A stretch of 64,000 nt of DNA from Symbiodinium natans (GCA_905221605.1 CAJNDS010002467.1:1-64000), one strand, 5' to 3'; shown: positions 45,664-55,587, counted from the first letter of the stretch. The notes: generated from the letters alone by a model not told the origin. A program made the numbers and translations.

Positions 45664-45905
45664 ACAATACTTCACCATACTATACTATGCTTTTCTGTAC
45701 TTTACTATGCTAAACCATACCATACTATGCTTTGCTATACTAGACTATGCTGTCCTATTCTAAACATTATTTTCTTAGACTATACTACACTATACTATAC
45801 TGTACTAGACCACACTTACTATACGTTACTATGCTATACTTTACTATACTCTGCCATACTATACAAAACAAAACTATACTATACTATACTATACTGTACT
45901 ATACT
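45664..45905. repeat. TACTATAC pentamer-like repeat
   Basis: TACTATACTA/CTTTACTATG variants for about 240 bp. Confidence 0.8.
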
Positions 45906-45911
45906 TTGCAG

Positions 45912-46010
45912 AATGAATGCTCTCTTGATGCAATGCTCCGCGTGTCGTGGGCTACTTCTGGAGCTGATCTGGCCACGATTTCGGTGGACACATGTGACTG
46001 GGAACCTTAA
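45912..46010 (+). CDS. Exon-like island, possible 5' exon of the UBL-ankyrin gene
   Basis: After TTTGCAG: NECSLDAMLRVSWATSGADL then ATISVDTCDWEP and a stop; GT sites near 46,018 could end it. Its position 100 bp before the UBL exon suggests the same gene. Confidence 0.4.
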   Translation, partial: NECSLDAMLRVSWATSGADLATISVDTCDWEP

Positions 46011-46118
46011 AGCCAGGGTTCAAGGTTTCGGGTTTAGGGTTTAAGGTTCTGGCCCTTAGGGGACAGTTCATATGTTCACCATATTGGGTTGAAGAGGATT
46101 AAGGAATGTTTTCAACAG

Positions 46119-47419
46119 GGTTGTATGGACCATCCTAGGCGAGGATGTGGAGAGCTTGAAGCAGCAGCTGGAAGAAGAGTATGGGCTGCCAGCATGCTTG
46201 CAGCGCCTCCTGCACGATGGTGCGGTGTTGGATGACAGGGTGAAGCTTGACTCGCTGGGCGATGTGAAGCTGCTTCTGCTGTCCTCTGGTAGGCCCTTAG
46301 GAAATGATCCATTTTGCCTTATTGGGTTTAAGAGGACACCCTAAACCCTAAACCCTGAACTCCACCGACAATACTTAGCAAAAATTTTCTGAGGGCCTTC
46401 AGGGCCGTCCTAGGTCAGTGCATGGCCATGAGGTGGAGGTGTCTGCAGCACTTTGTCAGACAGCTGAGCAAGGTAGTGTCGAAGTCGTGACTGTGTTGTT
46501 AGACGCGCGGGCTGACGTGGACACGGCGGGCTACAACTATTTCAGTGACGGCGTGGCGATCAGTACCGCACCTCTGTACCTGGCTTCTAAACAGGGGAGA
46601 CTCGAAGTTGTGCGTCTTTTGCTGCAAGCAAGGGCTCTCGTGAACAAAGGCGAGTCGTGTGATGACGGCTACAGTATGGGAAGGTTTGACACACCTCTTT
46701 ACCAGGCATCTAGGAGAGGCCATGCGGAAGTTACAAGCTTGCTGTTGGAGGCGCAAGCGAACGCCAACGATGAGGGCACGAATGACTTTGTTCGTGCATC
46801 TTCCCTTTTTGAAGCAGCCACACACGGGCACACAAGAGTTGTAGGTCTGCTACTGGATGCAAGGGCGGATGCCAACGCCCGCGAGGAGCAGATTCTTTTC
46901 CCAGACTTCGTGAATTTCTCAACGCCTCTCATCACGGCGTCTGCGCGTGGCTACGTGGAGATCGTGCGCCTGTTGCTGGAAGCAGCGGGGGACGCCAACA
47001 CTCCATACATCTCTCAGACCTCCTACGTCTCGGATCTGGATTCTGAGTTCTCTGCAACTCCCCTCTTCTATGCGGCCGAGTCTGGCTACGCGGAGGTCGT
47101 CCGCTTGCTGGTGGAAGCAAGAGCGGATACCTGGTAGCCCAGTGGTACCCTTGTCCTTATAAACTAGCCATTTAGGGTATAGGGTTTAGGGTTTAGGGTT
47201 TAGGGTTTAGGGTTTAGGGTTTAGGGTTTAGGGACCCCCCCCCAAAGAAGGGTGCCCTCATTGTAATATGGTTACTGGGCTGCCAAGGATATCAGCCGGG
47301 GCGAACAGAGCATCCGGGGCGACGCTCCGAGAGACACCCGGACGCCCCTACAGCGAGCTGCCCAGTGCGACCATTTCGAAGTCGTGAGGATCCTTGAGTC
47401 GGAATTGGTGCCCGCTTGA
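46119..47419 (+). CDS. Ubiquitin-like plus ankyrin-repeat protein
   Basis: Three exons that join in frame: 46119-46288, 46419-47133 and 47296-47419, with GT-AG introns. Exon 1 reads GEDVESLKQQLEEEYGLPAC, LQRLLHDGAVLDDRVKLDSL, DVKLLLLSS, the helix, QRL strand and LLLL strand of a ubiquitin-like fold; the first strands are upstream. Exon 2 encodes about six ankyrin repeats, each with xLxxASxxGHxEVVRLLLEA (GSVEVVTVLLDARADVDT, GRLEVVRLLLQARALVN, GHAEVTSLLLEAQANAND, GHTRVVGLLLDARADANA, GYVEIVRLLLEAAGDANT, GYAEVVRLLVEARAD). Exon 3 adds TPLQRAAQCDHFEVVRILES and stops at TGA 47417. Ankyrin repeats bind proteins; UBL-ankyrin fusions are common in Symbiodiniaceae. The loop lengths between repeats are unusually long. 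Confidence 0.85.
46289..46418 (+). mobile_element. Intron with terminal inverted repeats
   Basis: Starts GTAGGCCCTTAGGAAA and has TTTCTGAGGGCCTT near the 3' end, an inverted match. CCCTAAACCCTAAACCCTG lies in the middle. It resembles the upstream sequence at 46,050-46,115 (GGCCCTTAGG, TATTGGGTTGAAGAGGA). It ends GTCAG; the neighbouring exon phases agree with this border. Confidence 0.6.
47134..47295 (+). mobile_element. Intron that is a family A-type element with (TTTAGGG)8
   Basis: GTAGCCCAGTGGTACCC at the donor side and GGTTACTGGGCTGCC near the acceptor are inverted. Eight TTTAGGG units sit at 47,175-47,233, followed by a C-run and GAAGGGTGCCC. The intron closes with ATATCAG. Removing it restores the ankyrin frame. 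Confidence 0.7.
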
Positions 47420-47766
47420 AAGCACTGGGAGCAACAGGGTTTCTTAGGGACACTTTGGAATAGGTTTCTTTGTGTTTTGGGTTCTATAACTCCTAAGAAA
47501 CAGCTGAAGCCATAGTTTTTCGCTAGGGTTCCAAGTTCAGTATAGGTTTAGTGTTGAGGGGTTTGGGGGTTTAACTAAGGGGGTTGAGGGTTTTAGGGCT
47601 CTCTTCCTGAAATCACAGTAACGATTGTCCCACAGGCAAGTACAGAAAGGTTGCGTCGTACCCTTAAACCCTAAATCCTAAACACAAAAGATTATTGTAT
47701 TTTGTGATGAGGTCCAGAACTTCAGACATCACTACAGTACTGACGCGTGCACTGTTGTCTGTGGTG

Positions 47767-47850
47767 TAGGGTTTAGGGTTTAGGGTTTTGGGTTTTGGGT
47801 TTTGGGTTTTGGGTTTAGGGTTTAGGGTTTAGGGTTTAGGGTTTAGGGCA
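47767..47850 (+). repeat. TTTAGGG array with TTTTGGG variants
   Basis: Eleven units, of which four or five are TTTTGGG. 47,850-47,960 contains a weak + frame (LIQVLRLSWTVPLGSQT) I do not call. Confidence 0.85.
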
Positions 47851-48351
47851 GCCTTATTCAAGTTCTTCGGCTTTCGTGGACTGTTCCCCTCGGTTCTCAA
47901 ACTACCCCTAAGCTGTGGGCAGGCCTCAAACCCTGTTGGGTCCAGGGTGCTCGGTGGCTAACCTAAACCCTAAACCCTAAACCCTAAACCCCAAACCCTA
48001 AACCCTAAACCCTAAACCCTAAACCTTGGGGACCAGAGGAACCTCAAAAGGGTTTATGGTTCATATACCTTAACTTTTTTCGAGTTCATATACCTTAAAG
48101 AGGGAGTATAATAGCATAGGGTATATGACCCCCAGTTAGTTCCAAAGGAAGTCTAAGGCCTTGTACTTTTGGGGTTGAGGCTTGCGGGTTCGATAAGAGA
48201 TTGATCAGGGTAGCCTCTCGGTTTCCGACTGACGAGAAGGGGGCGCGATTTTTTTTTGGAGCCGAAGCCCCAAACCCTCAACCCGAAACCCCAAACCCCA
48301 AACCCTAAACCCTAAAACCCTAAACCCTGAAGCCTCGTTTTCTTAATCTAG

Positions 48352-48461
48352 CTGTCAGAAATGCTACCATCGAGCGCCGCAACATCTGTCCATCTATAAA
48401 AGGGGTGAAGGTGGCTACAACGATACCTAGTGCTACAACCCCGAAGATCCTGAAACCGCAA
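48352..48461 (+). CDS. Exon-like island
   Basis: After TCTAG: VRNATIERRNICPSIKGVKV then ATTIPSATTPKILKPQ, with CCCTAAA right after. No GT is found at its right edge before the array. Confidence 0.35.
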
Positions 48462-48958
48462 TCCCTAAACCCTAAACCCTAAATCCTAAACCCTAAACCC
48501 TAAACCCTCCGCCCAAACCCTAGACCGCTTTAAATCTCAACCCGCGACCCGAGATCCCTGAACCTTAAGCAACCCCGTAATCGCCAACCCCCCCCCCCCC
48601 CCCCGTACCTCATCCTAAACTTAAACCTAAGCGAACCACTAAACCCCTGAATCCTTCACTCAAGCCCTCCTTTGAGAACCCAAACCTAGCTGCTGTAGGT
48701 TACCTAAGGGAACCTTTCAAGGGGGTTTAAGAAAGATGCAACCTGCAATACAAGCGGGGTATGGGTCTAAACCCTAAGCCCAAAACCCTTAAGCCCTATA
48801 ACCCCTAAGCCCGAAAAACTTGAGCCCCCAGACCTAAACCCTAACCCGACAACCCTACACCCGAAGCCCCTAAACACTAGCCCCTAACACCAAAACCTCA
48901 GCCCTAAAACCTAAGACCTGAGCCCTAAACCCTGAACCCTAAACCCTAAACCCCCCAA

Positions 48959-49034
48959 GCCCTGGCCCAGCTGTCGCCCGACAAGCGGCAGCTGCGGATG
49001 TCTGGACCTCGGGCAGCAGCCCGGAGACCCAGGG
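48959..49034 (+). CDS. Exon-like island ending at GTGGGG
   Basis: ALAQLSPDKRQLRMSGPRAA, open to a GT donor where the TTTAGGG array begins. Confidence 0.4.
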
Positions 49035-49039
49035 GTGGG

Positions 49040-49205
49040 GTAGGGTTTAGGGTTTAGGGTTTAGGGTTTAGGGTTTAGGGTTTACGTAGGGTTTAGGGTT
49101 TAGGGTTTAGGGTTTAGGGGTTAGGGTTTAGGGTTTAGGGTTTAGGGTTTAGGGTTTAGGGTTTTAGGTTTAGGGTTTAGGGTTTAGGGTTTTAGGTTTT
49201 AGGGT

Positions 49206-49272
<67 letters not shown>

Positions 49273-49275
49273 GGT
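49040..49275 (+). repeat. Long TTTAGGG then TTGAGGG array
   Basis: About 22 TTTAGGG units with a few indels, then about ten TTGAGGG units. The change of variant is abrupt. Confidence 0.9.
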
Positions 49276-49283
49276 TTAGGGGC

Positions 49284-49384
49284 TTCCCTCAGGACCCATG
49301 TACCTATACGGCGCATACTTGAGCGTTAAAGGGGTTCCTATATCATAGCTTTACGGTCCAAGCTTTTACTATGAAGTGGGTATC
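49284..49384. mobile_element. Family B element, right arm decayed
   Basis: GGACCCATGTACCTATACGG, then TACTTGAGCG and TCCAAGCTTTTACTATGAAG. The last part is a weak inverted match. 49,385-49,780 has only repeat units and no supported gene. Confidence 0.5.
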
Positions 49385-49769
49385 GGGCTTCGGGGTTTTA
49401 GGGTTAGGGAACGTTTTGGATTTAGGGTTTAGGGTTTAGGGTTTGGGGTTTTGAGGGGGTTCAGGTGGGATTGGTTGTGGTGTGGTTGGGTTGGACTTTC
49501 CCTGGCATTCATACGGTTCTACAACTCCACACCTGGAACGCCCAGGCCCCGGAAACCCTAAGCCCCAAACCCCTACCCCTAAGCCCCAAACGCCCCGGAA
49601 GCCCTAAAGCCCCCAAATTGCACTGACAGCCCTAAAGCCGTACATATTGAACCCCCCCCCCCCCCCCCCAAATAAATGCCTTGCAAGCCCTAAACCCCAA
49701 GAGTAGAGCTCAACCCTAAACCCCCCGTAACTTCGCTTTCAACCTCTCAACGTCTAGCACCCAGAGTAG

Positions 49770-49935
49770 GCCCTGATTCCCTTTTTGGGGAAGTGCCGAG
49801 GGCCCCCCCATTTCCTCTTCTGAGGTGCTTCGGTTCCCTTGCACCCTAAACCCCAAACCCTAAACCCTAAACCCTTATAAAAACCCCCTTGAGACCCAAA
49901 AAAGGGGGCACCTTTTTGGGTATTCCTGCGCTCAG
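49770..49935. mobile_element. Family A-like element with CCCTAAA inside
   Basis: TTCCCTTTTTGGGG, then CCCTAAACC repeats, CCCTTATAAAAACCCCC and AAAAAAGGGGGCACC. Confidence 0.5.
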
Positions 49936-50039
49936 AGCCCTCCTGTCTCTACAGTACGGGGGTCATTTTGGGGGTTTAAGGTTTAGGGTTCAGGGTTTAG
50001 GGTTTAGGGTTCAGGGTTCAGGGTGTAGGGTGTAGGTGC

Positions 50040-50480
50040 TAACCCGTTGAGCCCTGAAACCCTGAACCCTGAACACCCTAAACACTTCAGCCCCTCAAAC
50101 CCTGAAACCTAGACCCTAAACACCCTGTCACTTAAAGCCCTTAAACCCTAAACCCTGAACACCCTAAAACTTAAGCCCTTAAACCCTGAACCCTAAAACC
50201 CCAATCCTAACCCTAAACCCTACCCCCTAAACCCTAAACCCTGTAACCCTAAACCCTAAACCCTGTAACCCTGAACCCTAAACCCTGTAACCCTGAACCC
50301 TAAACCCTGTAACCCTAAACCCTGTAACCCTGAACCCTAAACCCTAAACCCTGTAACCCTAAACCCTAAACCCTTACCCTAAACCCTGAACCCTGAACCC
50401 TGAAACCCTAAACCCTAAAGCCTAAACCCTAAACCCTAAACCCTAAGCCCTAAACCCTAAACCCTAAACCCTAAACCCTC
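50040..50480 (-). repeat. CCCTGAA/CCCTGTAA/CCCTAAA mixed array
   Basis: More than 50 units with an eight-base CCCTGTAA variant in the middle part. Confidence 0.85.
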
Positions 50481-50483
50481 CGC

Positions 50484-50590
50484 CTGCAACCAACGTGAGC
50501 GTTCGAGAGGGGCTTCTTCGGTTCTTCGCAGGTCCAAGCCGCCAGAGAAGACGCAACTCAGGCCAGGAGCCCTGCCTTTTTGGGGGGACG
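50484..50590 (+). CDS. Exon-like island
   Basis: After a TTCGCAG acceptor one frame reads VQAAREDATQARSPAFLGG; another (QRERSRGASSVLRRSKPPEK) is also open. Weak. Confidence 0.25.
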
Positions 50591-50884
50591 ATTTGGGTTT
50601 AGGGTTTAGGGTCTAGGGTTGAGGGTTGAGGGTTTATAGGGTCTATACAAGTTCCTCGACCAAGAACCCTATAGCCCTAAATCCCCAAAACCCTATGCCC
50701 AAAGCACTGAAACCTAAAGAAGCCTTGTAAACCTAAGTGCTGCCTAGCTTGTCGGGTACGAAGGCCCTCCCGCTTCACCTAGAAAACCTTCAGGAAGCTT
50801 TTAAACCCTCCGCCCAAGACCGAAGCCCCAAACCCTAAAGCCCAAACCGTTGTGGGTCTGGTGGTCTTTGAAAAATGAAGCTAG

Positions 50885-50988
50885 GACCGGGCCCTTTTTT
50901 CCTTTTTTTAGGGCTGGGCTTCCCTTATAATCCCCTTAAACCCAAAAAAAGGGCACCCTTGTTGTTCCTAGGTGACTCCCGGGTCTAG
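50885..50988. mobile_element. Family A element without telomeric insert
   Basis: CTAGGACCGGGCCCTTTTTT, TTTTTTAGGGCTGGGCTTCC, CTTATAATCCCCTTAAACCC, AAAAAAAGGGCACCC and GACTCCCGGGTCTAG. The termini CTAGGACC and GGGTCTAG are inverted, and the last CTAG serves as acceptor for the next exon. Confidence 0.7.
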
Positions 50989-51098
50989 GAAGCTCCGGGT
51001 GCGCTTTTGAACTTCACAAGAGCGTCATCTTAGATGCGGCTCATATCGTTATCCGAGAAAAAGCCAGGCGGGCAAAGTTGCGGGGACTTCAGGGATGA
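50989..51098 (+). CDS. Exon-like island after a family A element
   Basis: SSGCAFELHKSVILDAAHIV then IREKARRAKLRGLQG and a stop. A basic helix. The exon starts at the AG that ends the element. Confidence 0.45.
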
Positions 51099-51114
51099 TA
51101 TGGGGACTTGGGGT

Positions 51115-51178
51115 TAGGGTTTAGGGTTTAGGGTTTAGGGTTTAGGGTATAGGGTTTAGGGTTTAGGGTTTAGGGTTA
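51115..51178 (+). repeat. TTTAGGG array
   Basis: Nine units including a TATAGGG variant. 51,180-51,660 has repeat debris and no supported gene. Confidence 0.85.
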
Positions 51179-51660
51179 CCCTAAACCCCTAAATCCAGGG
51201 TTTAGGGCTTCGAGTTTGCAGAGGTGTAGGGTTTGGGTGCCCTAAGCCCCTAAAGTTCGTGTTTAAACCCCAGCCCCTAAACCCTATAAGGACAAGCAAC
51301 CGCAGGCTTCCTCGGCCTCAGCGTACCGCAAGCTAAGTGGCCTTGCAAGTCCAAGAAACCCTGAATCCTGAAACCGTCTCGCCCTGAATCACCAAACCCT
51401 AAATCCGAAACCCCTAAACCCTAAACCCCCTAGACCCCCTAAAACCCCCCAAACCCCCTAAAGCCCTAAACCCCCGAACCCCCCCTAAACCCGAAACCCC
51501 AAACCCACACGCCCGTCACGTCCCAGGTCCTAGCCACCTACTTCCCGGCGTAGGTCGGAATCTCTGCCTGGGTCTATAGGGCTGCTGGATCAAGGGACTA
51601 CAGGAGGGACCCTCATAAGGGTTAGTTAGGGGCTACTTAGGAACAAAGGTGCCAAACAAT

Positions 51661-51828
51661 GTACTAGGACCGGGAGTAGGCCCCTTTTTCCTTTTTTTAG
51701 GGTTTAGGGTTTAGGGTTTAGGGTTTAGGGTTTAGGGTTTAGGGTTTAGGGTTGGGGTTCCCTTATAATCCCCTTAAAGCCAAAGAGGGTACGCTTTTTA
51801 ATCCTAGGCTACTCCCGGGTCTAGTGTA
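51661..51828. mobile_element. Family A element expanded by TTTAGGG
   Basis: ACTAGGACCGGGAGTAGGCC at the left and GGCTACTCCCGGGTCTAGT at the right. The interior equals the 50,885 copy up to CCTTTTTTAGGG, then seven further TTTAGGG units, then GGGGTTCCCTTATAATCCCC. Confidence 0.75.
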
Positions 51829-51966
51829 TAGAGGGGGAATGAGATTGAGGGTCCCTTCTAGGGGTCCCTCCCTATATCCCATTATCTTGGGCAGCTTGAG
51901 CAGCTTTGAAAGTATTCAGCACCCCAAGCCCTCGACGGGGTTATAAGGTAGAGGGGCGGGATCTAA

Positions 51967-52110
51967 CACCCTAAACCCTAAACCCTAAACCCCAAACCCT
52001 AAACCCTAAACCCTAAACCCTAAACCCTAAACCCTAAACCCTAAGCCCTAAGCCCTAAGCCCGATAAGCCCTAAGCCCTAAACCCTAAACCCTCAATCCT
52101 AAACCCTAAA
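51967..52110 (-). repeat. CCCTAAA array
   Basis: About 20 units with CCCTAAG variants. 52,110-52,365 holds no supported gene. Confidence 0.85.
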
Positions 52111-52364
52111 CGTAATTAATGTTCAAATGGTCCCTTTGATGTACCCTCGGCGCGTCTCTCATGCCTCACCCCGAAGTCCTACCCCTAAACCCAATAAGTG
52201 ACTCCAATGACCCCCTTTATGCACCCTAAACCCGAAACCCTAAACCCTAAACCCTAAACCCCACATTTGGCCCCTATGTTCCTAAGATAATTCAGGTAGC
52301 CTGCTGTGCGCTAGTTGGTAGGGTTCTTCATCGCGGATACAAGTAGGCCCCCCCAAGTTATGTT

Positions 52365-52520
52365 TAGGGTTTAGGGTAGGGTTTGGGGTCTAGGGTCTAT
52401 GGTTTAGTGTTTAGGGTTTAGGGTTAGGGCTTAGGGTTTCGGGTTTAGGATTCAAGGTTTAGGGTCTAGGGTTTGGGGTGTAGCATTTAGGGTTTAGGGT
52501 TTAGGGTTTAGGGTTTAGTT
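52365..52520 (+). repeat. Degenerate TTTAGGG array
   Basis: About 20 units with many variants. 52,520-52,840 is unique sequence without a supported frame. Confidence 0.8.
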
Positions 52521-52974
52521 CCCTGAGTTGAGGTTGGTACGTAGAGTATGGAGACCCCTACTTGAAGGTCCTAGAAACCCTCAACAGCATGATGATCCCT
52601 GAAATCCCAAACCAAAGAGCACCAAAGGACCATCAAAATCATGCACTTCGTTCCTATTCTTAATGGGGCCTTTATTACAATTCATTACATTCAGTCGCTT
52701 TTTGTTAAAGATGATGCAATAAACAAGGCCGCTGGAAAGGTCAATCTGAGGTTTCTGGAGCCCTGCCATTGGGGCTTGATATGGCTTAGAGACTTAGAGA
52801 GGCTTCAGAGCCGAGAGTTTAGGATTGAGAGTTCCGAATTTAGGGTTTAGGGTTTAGGGTTCAGGGTTTAGGGTTTAGGGTTTCGGTAGCCCTCAGCCCT
52901 AAACCCGAAACCTTAAACCCTAAGCCTTAAGCCCTAAGCCCTAAACCCCTCAACCCCTAAACCACGTGCACCAG

Positions 52975-53057
52975 GATGCCATCCTTTGATTGCAGCTCTG
53001 ACAGGGCTCTCACTGTACATAAGCTGCGTTCAGCTCAGAGGACACAGAATGTTTCGG
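52975..53057 (+). CDS. Exon-like island
   Basis: After CACCAG: MPSFDCSSDRALTVHKLRSA then QRTQNVSG, ending at GTTATA. Confidence 0.4.
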
Positions 53058-53183
53058 GTTATATCCTAAGCCCTAAGCCCTAAGCCCGAAGCCTTATAAG
53101 CCCTAAGCCCTAAGCCCTAATCCCTGAGCCTTGTAAGCCCTAAACCCTAAACCCTAAAAGGCGGACCCCGAGGGGTCTAACGA

Positions 53184-53275
53184 TTGAATACCTCGGAACA
53201 CATGTCCTGTAGCGGCAGCTTTGCGGCGATAGCAACTGATCCCTGTCCTCATGCGAGAAACCGAGAAACCTATGT
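53184..53275 (+). CDS. Exon-like island
   Basis: LNTSEHMSCSGSFAAIATDP then CPHARNRETYVPK. CCCTAAA begins right after. Confidence 0.35.
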
Positions 53276-53640
53276 ACCTAAACCCTAAACCCTAAACCCT
53301 GACAAACACCAAGTGTGCCTCCATTGCCAGGTAGAGCTACCAAATTTTGAGCTAGAAGGTTAGGGTGTAGGACTACGGTTTCTGCAGAAACTGCTGGGTG
53401 GCTTTGGGGTGGAGGGTTGTTTGTTGCTCCTGTAAAAATGGAGCTGCCTATGGGTTTCGTTGAGGGCCACAAGCATCGCGCCTAGCCCCCAACGCACTTC
53501 ATCACCTCGTTTGCTGTATGTTTCTACTCGCCCGAATCGCTGAGCTCTTATTACCCCTACACCCCAAACCCTAGTCTCTAAACCCGTAATCCTAAACCCC
53601 CGACACCCTAAGCCCTATAATCCCCGAACTCTAAACCCGT

Positions 53641-53740
53641 CTGGTGAAGTGTCCCGGAGCTCGGAAGGCAGCTCTTCAAGACGTGGGCAAAATAGCCCCC
53701 GTGTGTCCCAATTCGGGGCACGCAGTGGTTATATTGCTTG
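53641..53740 (+). CDS. Exon-like island before a family F element
   Basis: LVKCPGARKAALQDVGKIAP then VCPNSGHAVVILL. It ends at the GT that opens the inverted-repeat element. Confidence 0.45.
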
Positions 53741-53844
53741 GTGGTCTCTTTAAAGTAGGGTTTCTGTTCTGTGGGGGGGGGGGTTCTTATTAGGGTATCT
53801 AGGGGCTATATTCAGGTATAAGGGCAACAGCTAAAGAGACCACC
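53741..53844 (+). mobile_element. Inverted-repeat element (family F), probable intron
   Basis: GTGGTCTCTTTAAAG at the left and CTAAAGAGACCACC at the right. With the acceptor AACGCAG at 53,857-53,860, exon 53,641-53,740 joins in frame to an open stretch after 53,861 (GTSPRGPCYHMVTSPKFG). Confidence 0.6.
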
Positions 53845-53860
53845 GGCCTTTATAACGCAG

Positions 53861-53995
53861 TAGGCACAAGCCCGAGGGGTCCCTGCTACCACATGGTCAC
53901 TTCTCCGAAGTTTGGTCTCTGTTTGGGTTACTTTTTAGAAGGCGGCCCCTCATATTATTTGGGAGCCCAGAAAGGCAAAGGGACCATAATTTAGA
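53861..53995 (+). CDS. Exon-like island after the family F element
   Basis: GTSPRGPCYHMVTSPKFGLC then GYFLEGGPSYYLGAQKGKG and a stop. A GT near 53,920 (TTTG/GTCTCTG) could end it earlier, since TTTGGTCTCTG looks like another element end. Confidence 0.3.
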
Positions 53996-54168
53996 GAACT
54001 CACTACATGGTATACTTGGGTTCAGGGTTTCGGGTAGTTAAGGCGTCTTTCTAGGAGCACGGACCCTTAGGGAAGGCTTCTCAAAGAGGTGCAGAAATCA
54101 TATGATTCCGTGATCTTCACCTAAGCTACACCTCACACCTTCAAGCCTCACATCTTTGTTTCGGGCAG

Positions 54169-54242
54169 GCAGCCGTTTTCATGTTGTTCACGGCCTCCCC
54201 GCGCAGCATGCAGCATCGGTCAAACTCCATAGCCTGGTCAGA
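54169..54242 (+). CDS. Exon-like island
   Basis: After GGGCAG: AAVFMLFTASPRSMQHRSNS then IAWS. GTAACC follows as donor and leads into a family A element. Confidence 0.45.
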
Positions 54243-54259
54243 GTAACCTACATACCCAG

Positions 54260-54358
54260 AGACTAGGATGGGCCCTTGTTCCCTTTGCAGGGCGGGGGTC
54301 CTTTAAACCAAAAAGGGCACCGTTGTTCTTCCTAGGTTACTCTTGGGCCTACTAGACA
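54260..54358. mobile_element. Family A element
   Basis: GACTAGGATGGGCCCTTGTT, CCTTTAAACCAAAAAGGGCA and GGTTACTCTTGGGCCTACTA. It lies in the likely intron after 54,242. 54,360-54,500 has no supported gene. Confidence 0.6.
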
Positions 54359-54654
54359 TAGGTAGCGCACCTCAAAAATTGATATGTTTACTTAGAAGGT
54401 GTTGCTCAAACCCCCTCCCCATTGGCAACACCCCAGGTATAAGTTGCTAGGTTGCTCTAGTAAAGGCCTGGGTCTTCACGTGCACTTGGGGGGGGGGGGG
54501 GAATTACCCTAAACCCTAAACCCTAAACCCTAAACCCTAAATTCTGAGACGCCCTGAGTTCTGCACATCTTTGAGACGCCCCGCGATCTTATGGCCGGTG
54601 CCTCTACCAGCCGGTGCGACTCACACAGAACGAAAGGAGGCCAAGGGCCCCTAG

Positions 54655-54722
54655 GGTTAGGGTTTAGGGTTTAGGGTTTAGGGTTTAGGGTTTAGGGTTT
54701 AGGGTTTAGGGTTTAGGGTTTA
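54655..54722 (+). repeat. TTTAGGG array
   Basis: Nine perfect units next to a family C element. 54,540-54,655 is GC-rich and open in all + frames (for example RSYGRCLYQPVRLTQNE); not called. Confidence 0.9.
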
Positions 54723-54726
54723 AGGG

Positions 54727-54994
54727 GGATGTTCCCCCTTATACTAACAGTCCTTAACAGGGATTACAGTACGGGGTACCATACTTGGACATTCATAAGC
54801 ATCTTGAGTGCCCTATAAGTACAGTAAGTCATAAGTGCAGTTATACCTGGTTAATAAGTACCATGAACCTCCAAGTAGGGTGTAGGGTTAGGGACCCTAA
54901 AACCTAAACCCTACACCCTAAACCCTAAACCCTAAGTACCATGAACCTCCAAGTAATCCGTATTCAGGACTGTTAGCATAAGGTTGCTTCTCCC
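54727..54994. mobile_element. Composite family C element with an inserted telomeric hairpin
   Basis: GATGTTCCCCCTTATACTAA and CAGTCCTTAACAGGG at the left, CAGGACTGTTAGCATAAGG and CTTCTCCC at the right. Inside, a 23-bp sequence (54,855-54,877 and 54,933-54,955, core TACCATGAACCTCCAAG) flanks a block of GGGTGTAGGG followed by CCCTAAACCC. Confidence 0.7.
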
Positions 54995-55337
54995 AAGCCT
55001 TGACCCCCAAACCCCTCGACGCCGAAGCCCCTAGACCCCTAAACCCCCAAACTCCTCCCAAGACTTCCAATCCCGGTTGAAATGCTTTAACCCTATTTAA
55101 CCCCTAAACCCTAAACCCCTAATCCCCTAAACCCTAAACCCTAAACCCTAAAATGTAACTTGTAACTTTGAGCCCGGACAGAGGCAAGCCTGCCAGGGGC
55201 CCAAGTGCTCTTGGCCTTATGGCAGGTTTAGGGTTTAGGGTTTAGGGTTTGGGGTTTAGGGTTTAGGGAAACCTTCAACACTCAACCCTCAAACCTCACT
55301 CCTCATCCCTCGAACCTCAACCCTCAAACCTCAACCC

Positions 55338-55412
55338 GGTGGCATTTCAAGGTTCCTCCACCTCGCTGTGCTTGCCAACGACAAGGAGGCCACAGAAGCT
55401 GGGGCTTTGGAT
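55338..55412 (+). CDS. Exon-like island before a family C element
   Basis: GGISRFLHLAVLANDKEATE then AGALD. It ends at GTTCCCCC of the element. Confidence 0.45.
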
Positions 55413-55487
55413 GTTCCCCCTTGTACGACCAGTCCTCAGTAGGGATTAGAATAGGGCGGGTGTTAGGGTTTCGGGATCTCAGAGCTT

Positions 55488-55557
55488 TAGGGTTTAGGGT
55501 TTAGGGTTTAGGGTTTAGGGTTTAGGGTTTAGGGTTTAGGGTTTAGGGTTTAGGGAT
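55488..55557 (+). repeat. TTTAGGG array
   Basis: Ten perfect units followed by a C-run. Confidence 0.9.
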
Positions 55558-55587
55558 ATTCACACCCCCCCCCCCCCCCCCCCGGCA

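Noticed and set aside
45521-46044. Tyr/Thr/Leu-rich protein
   Set aside because: Comes from the TACTATAC repeat; only 45,912-46,010 looks coding.
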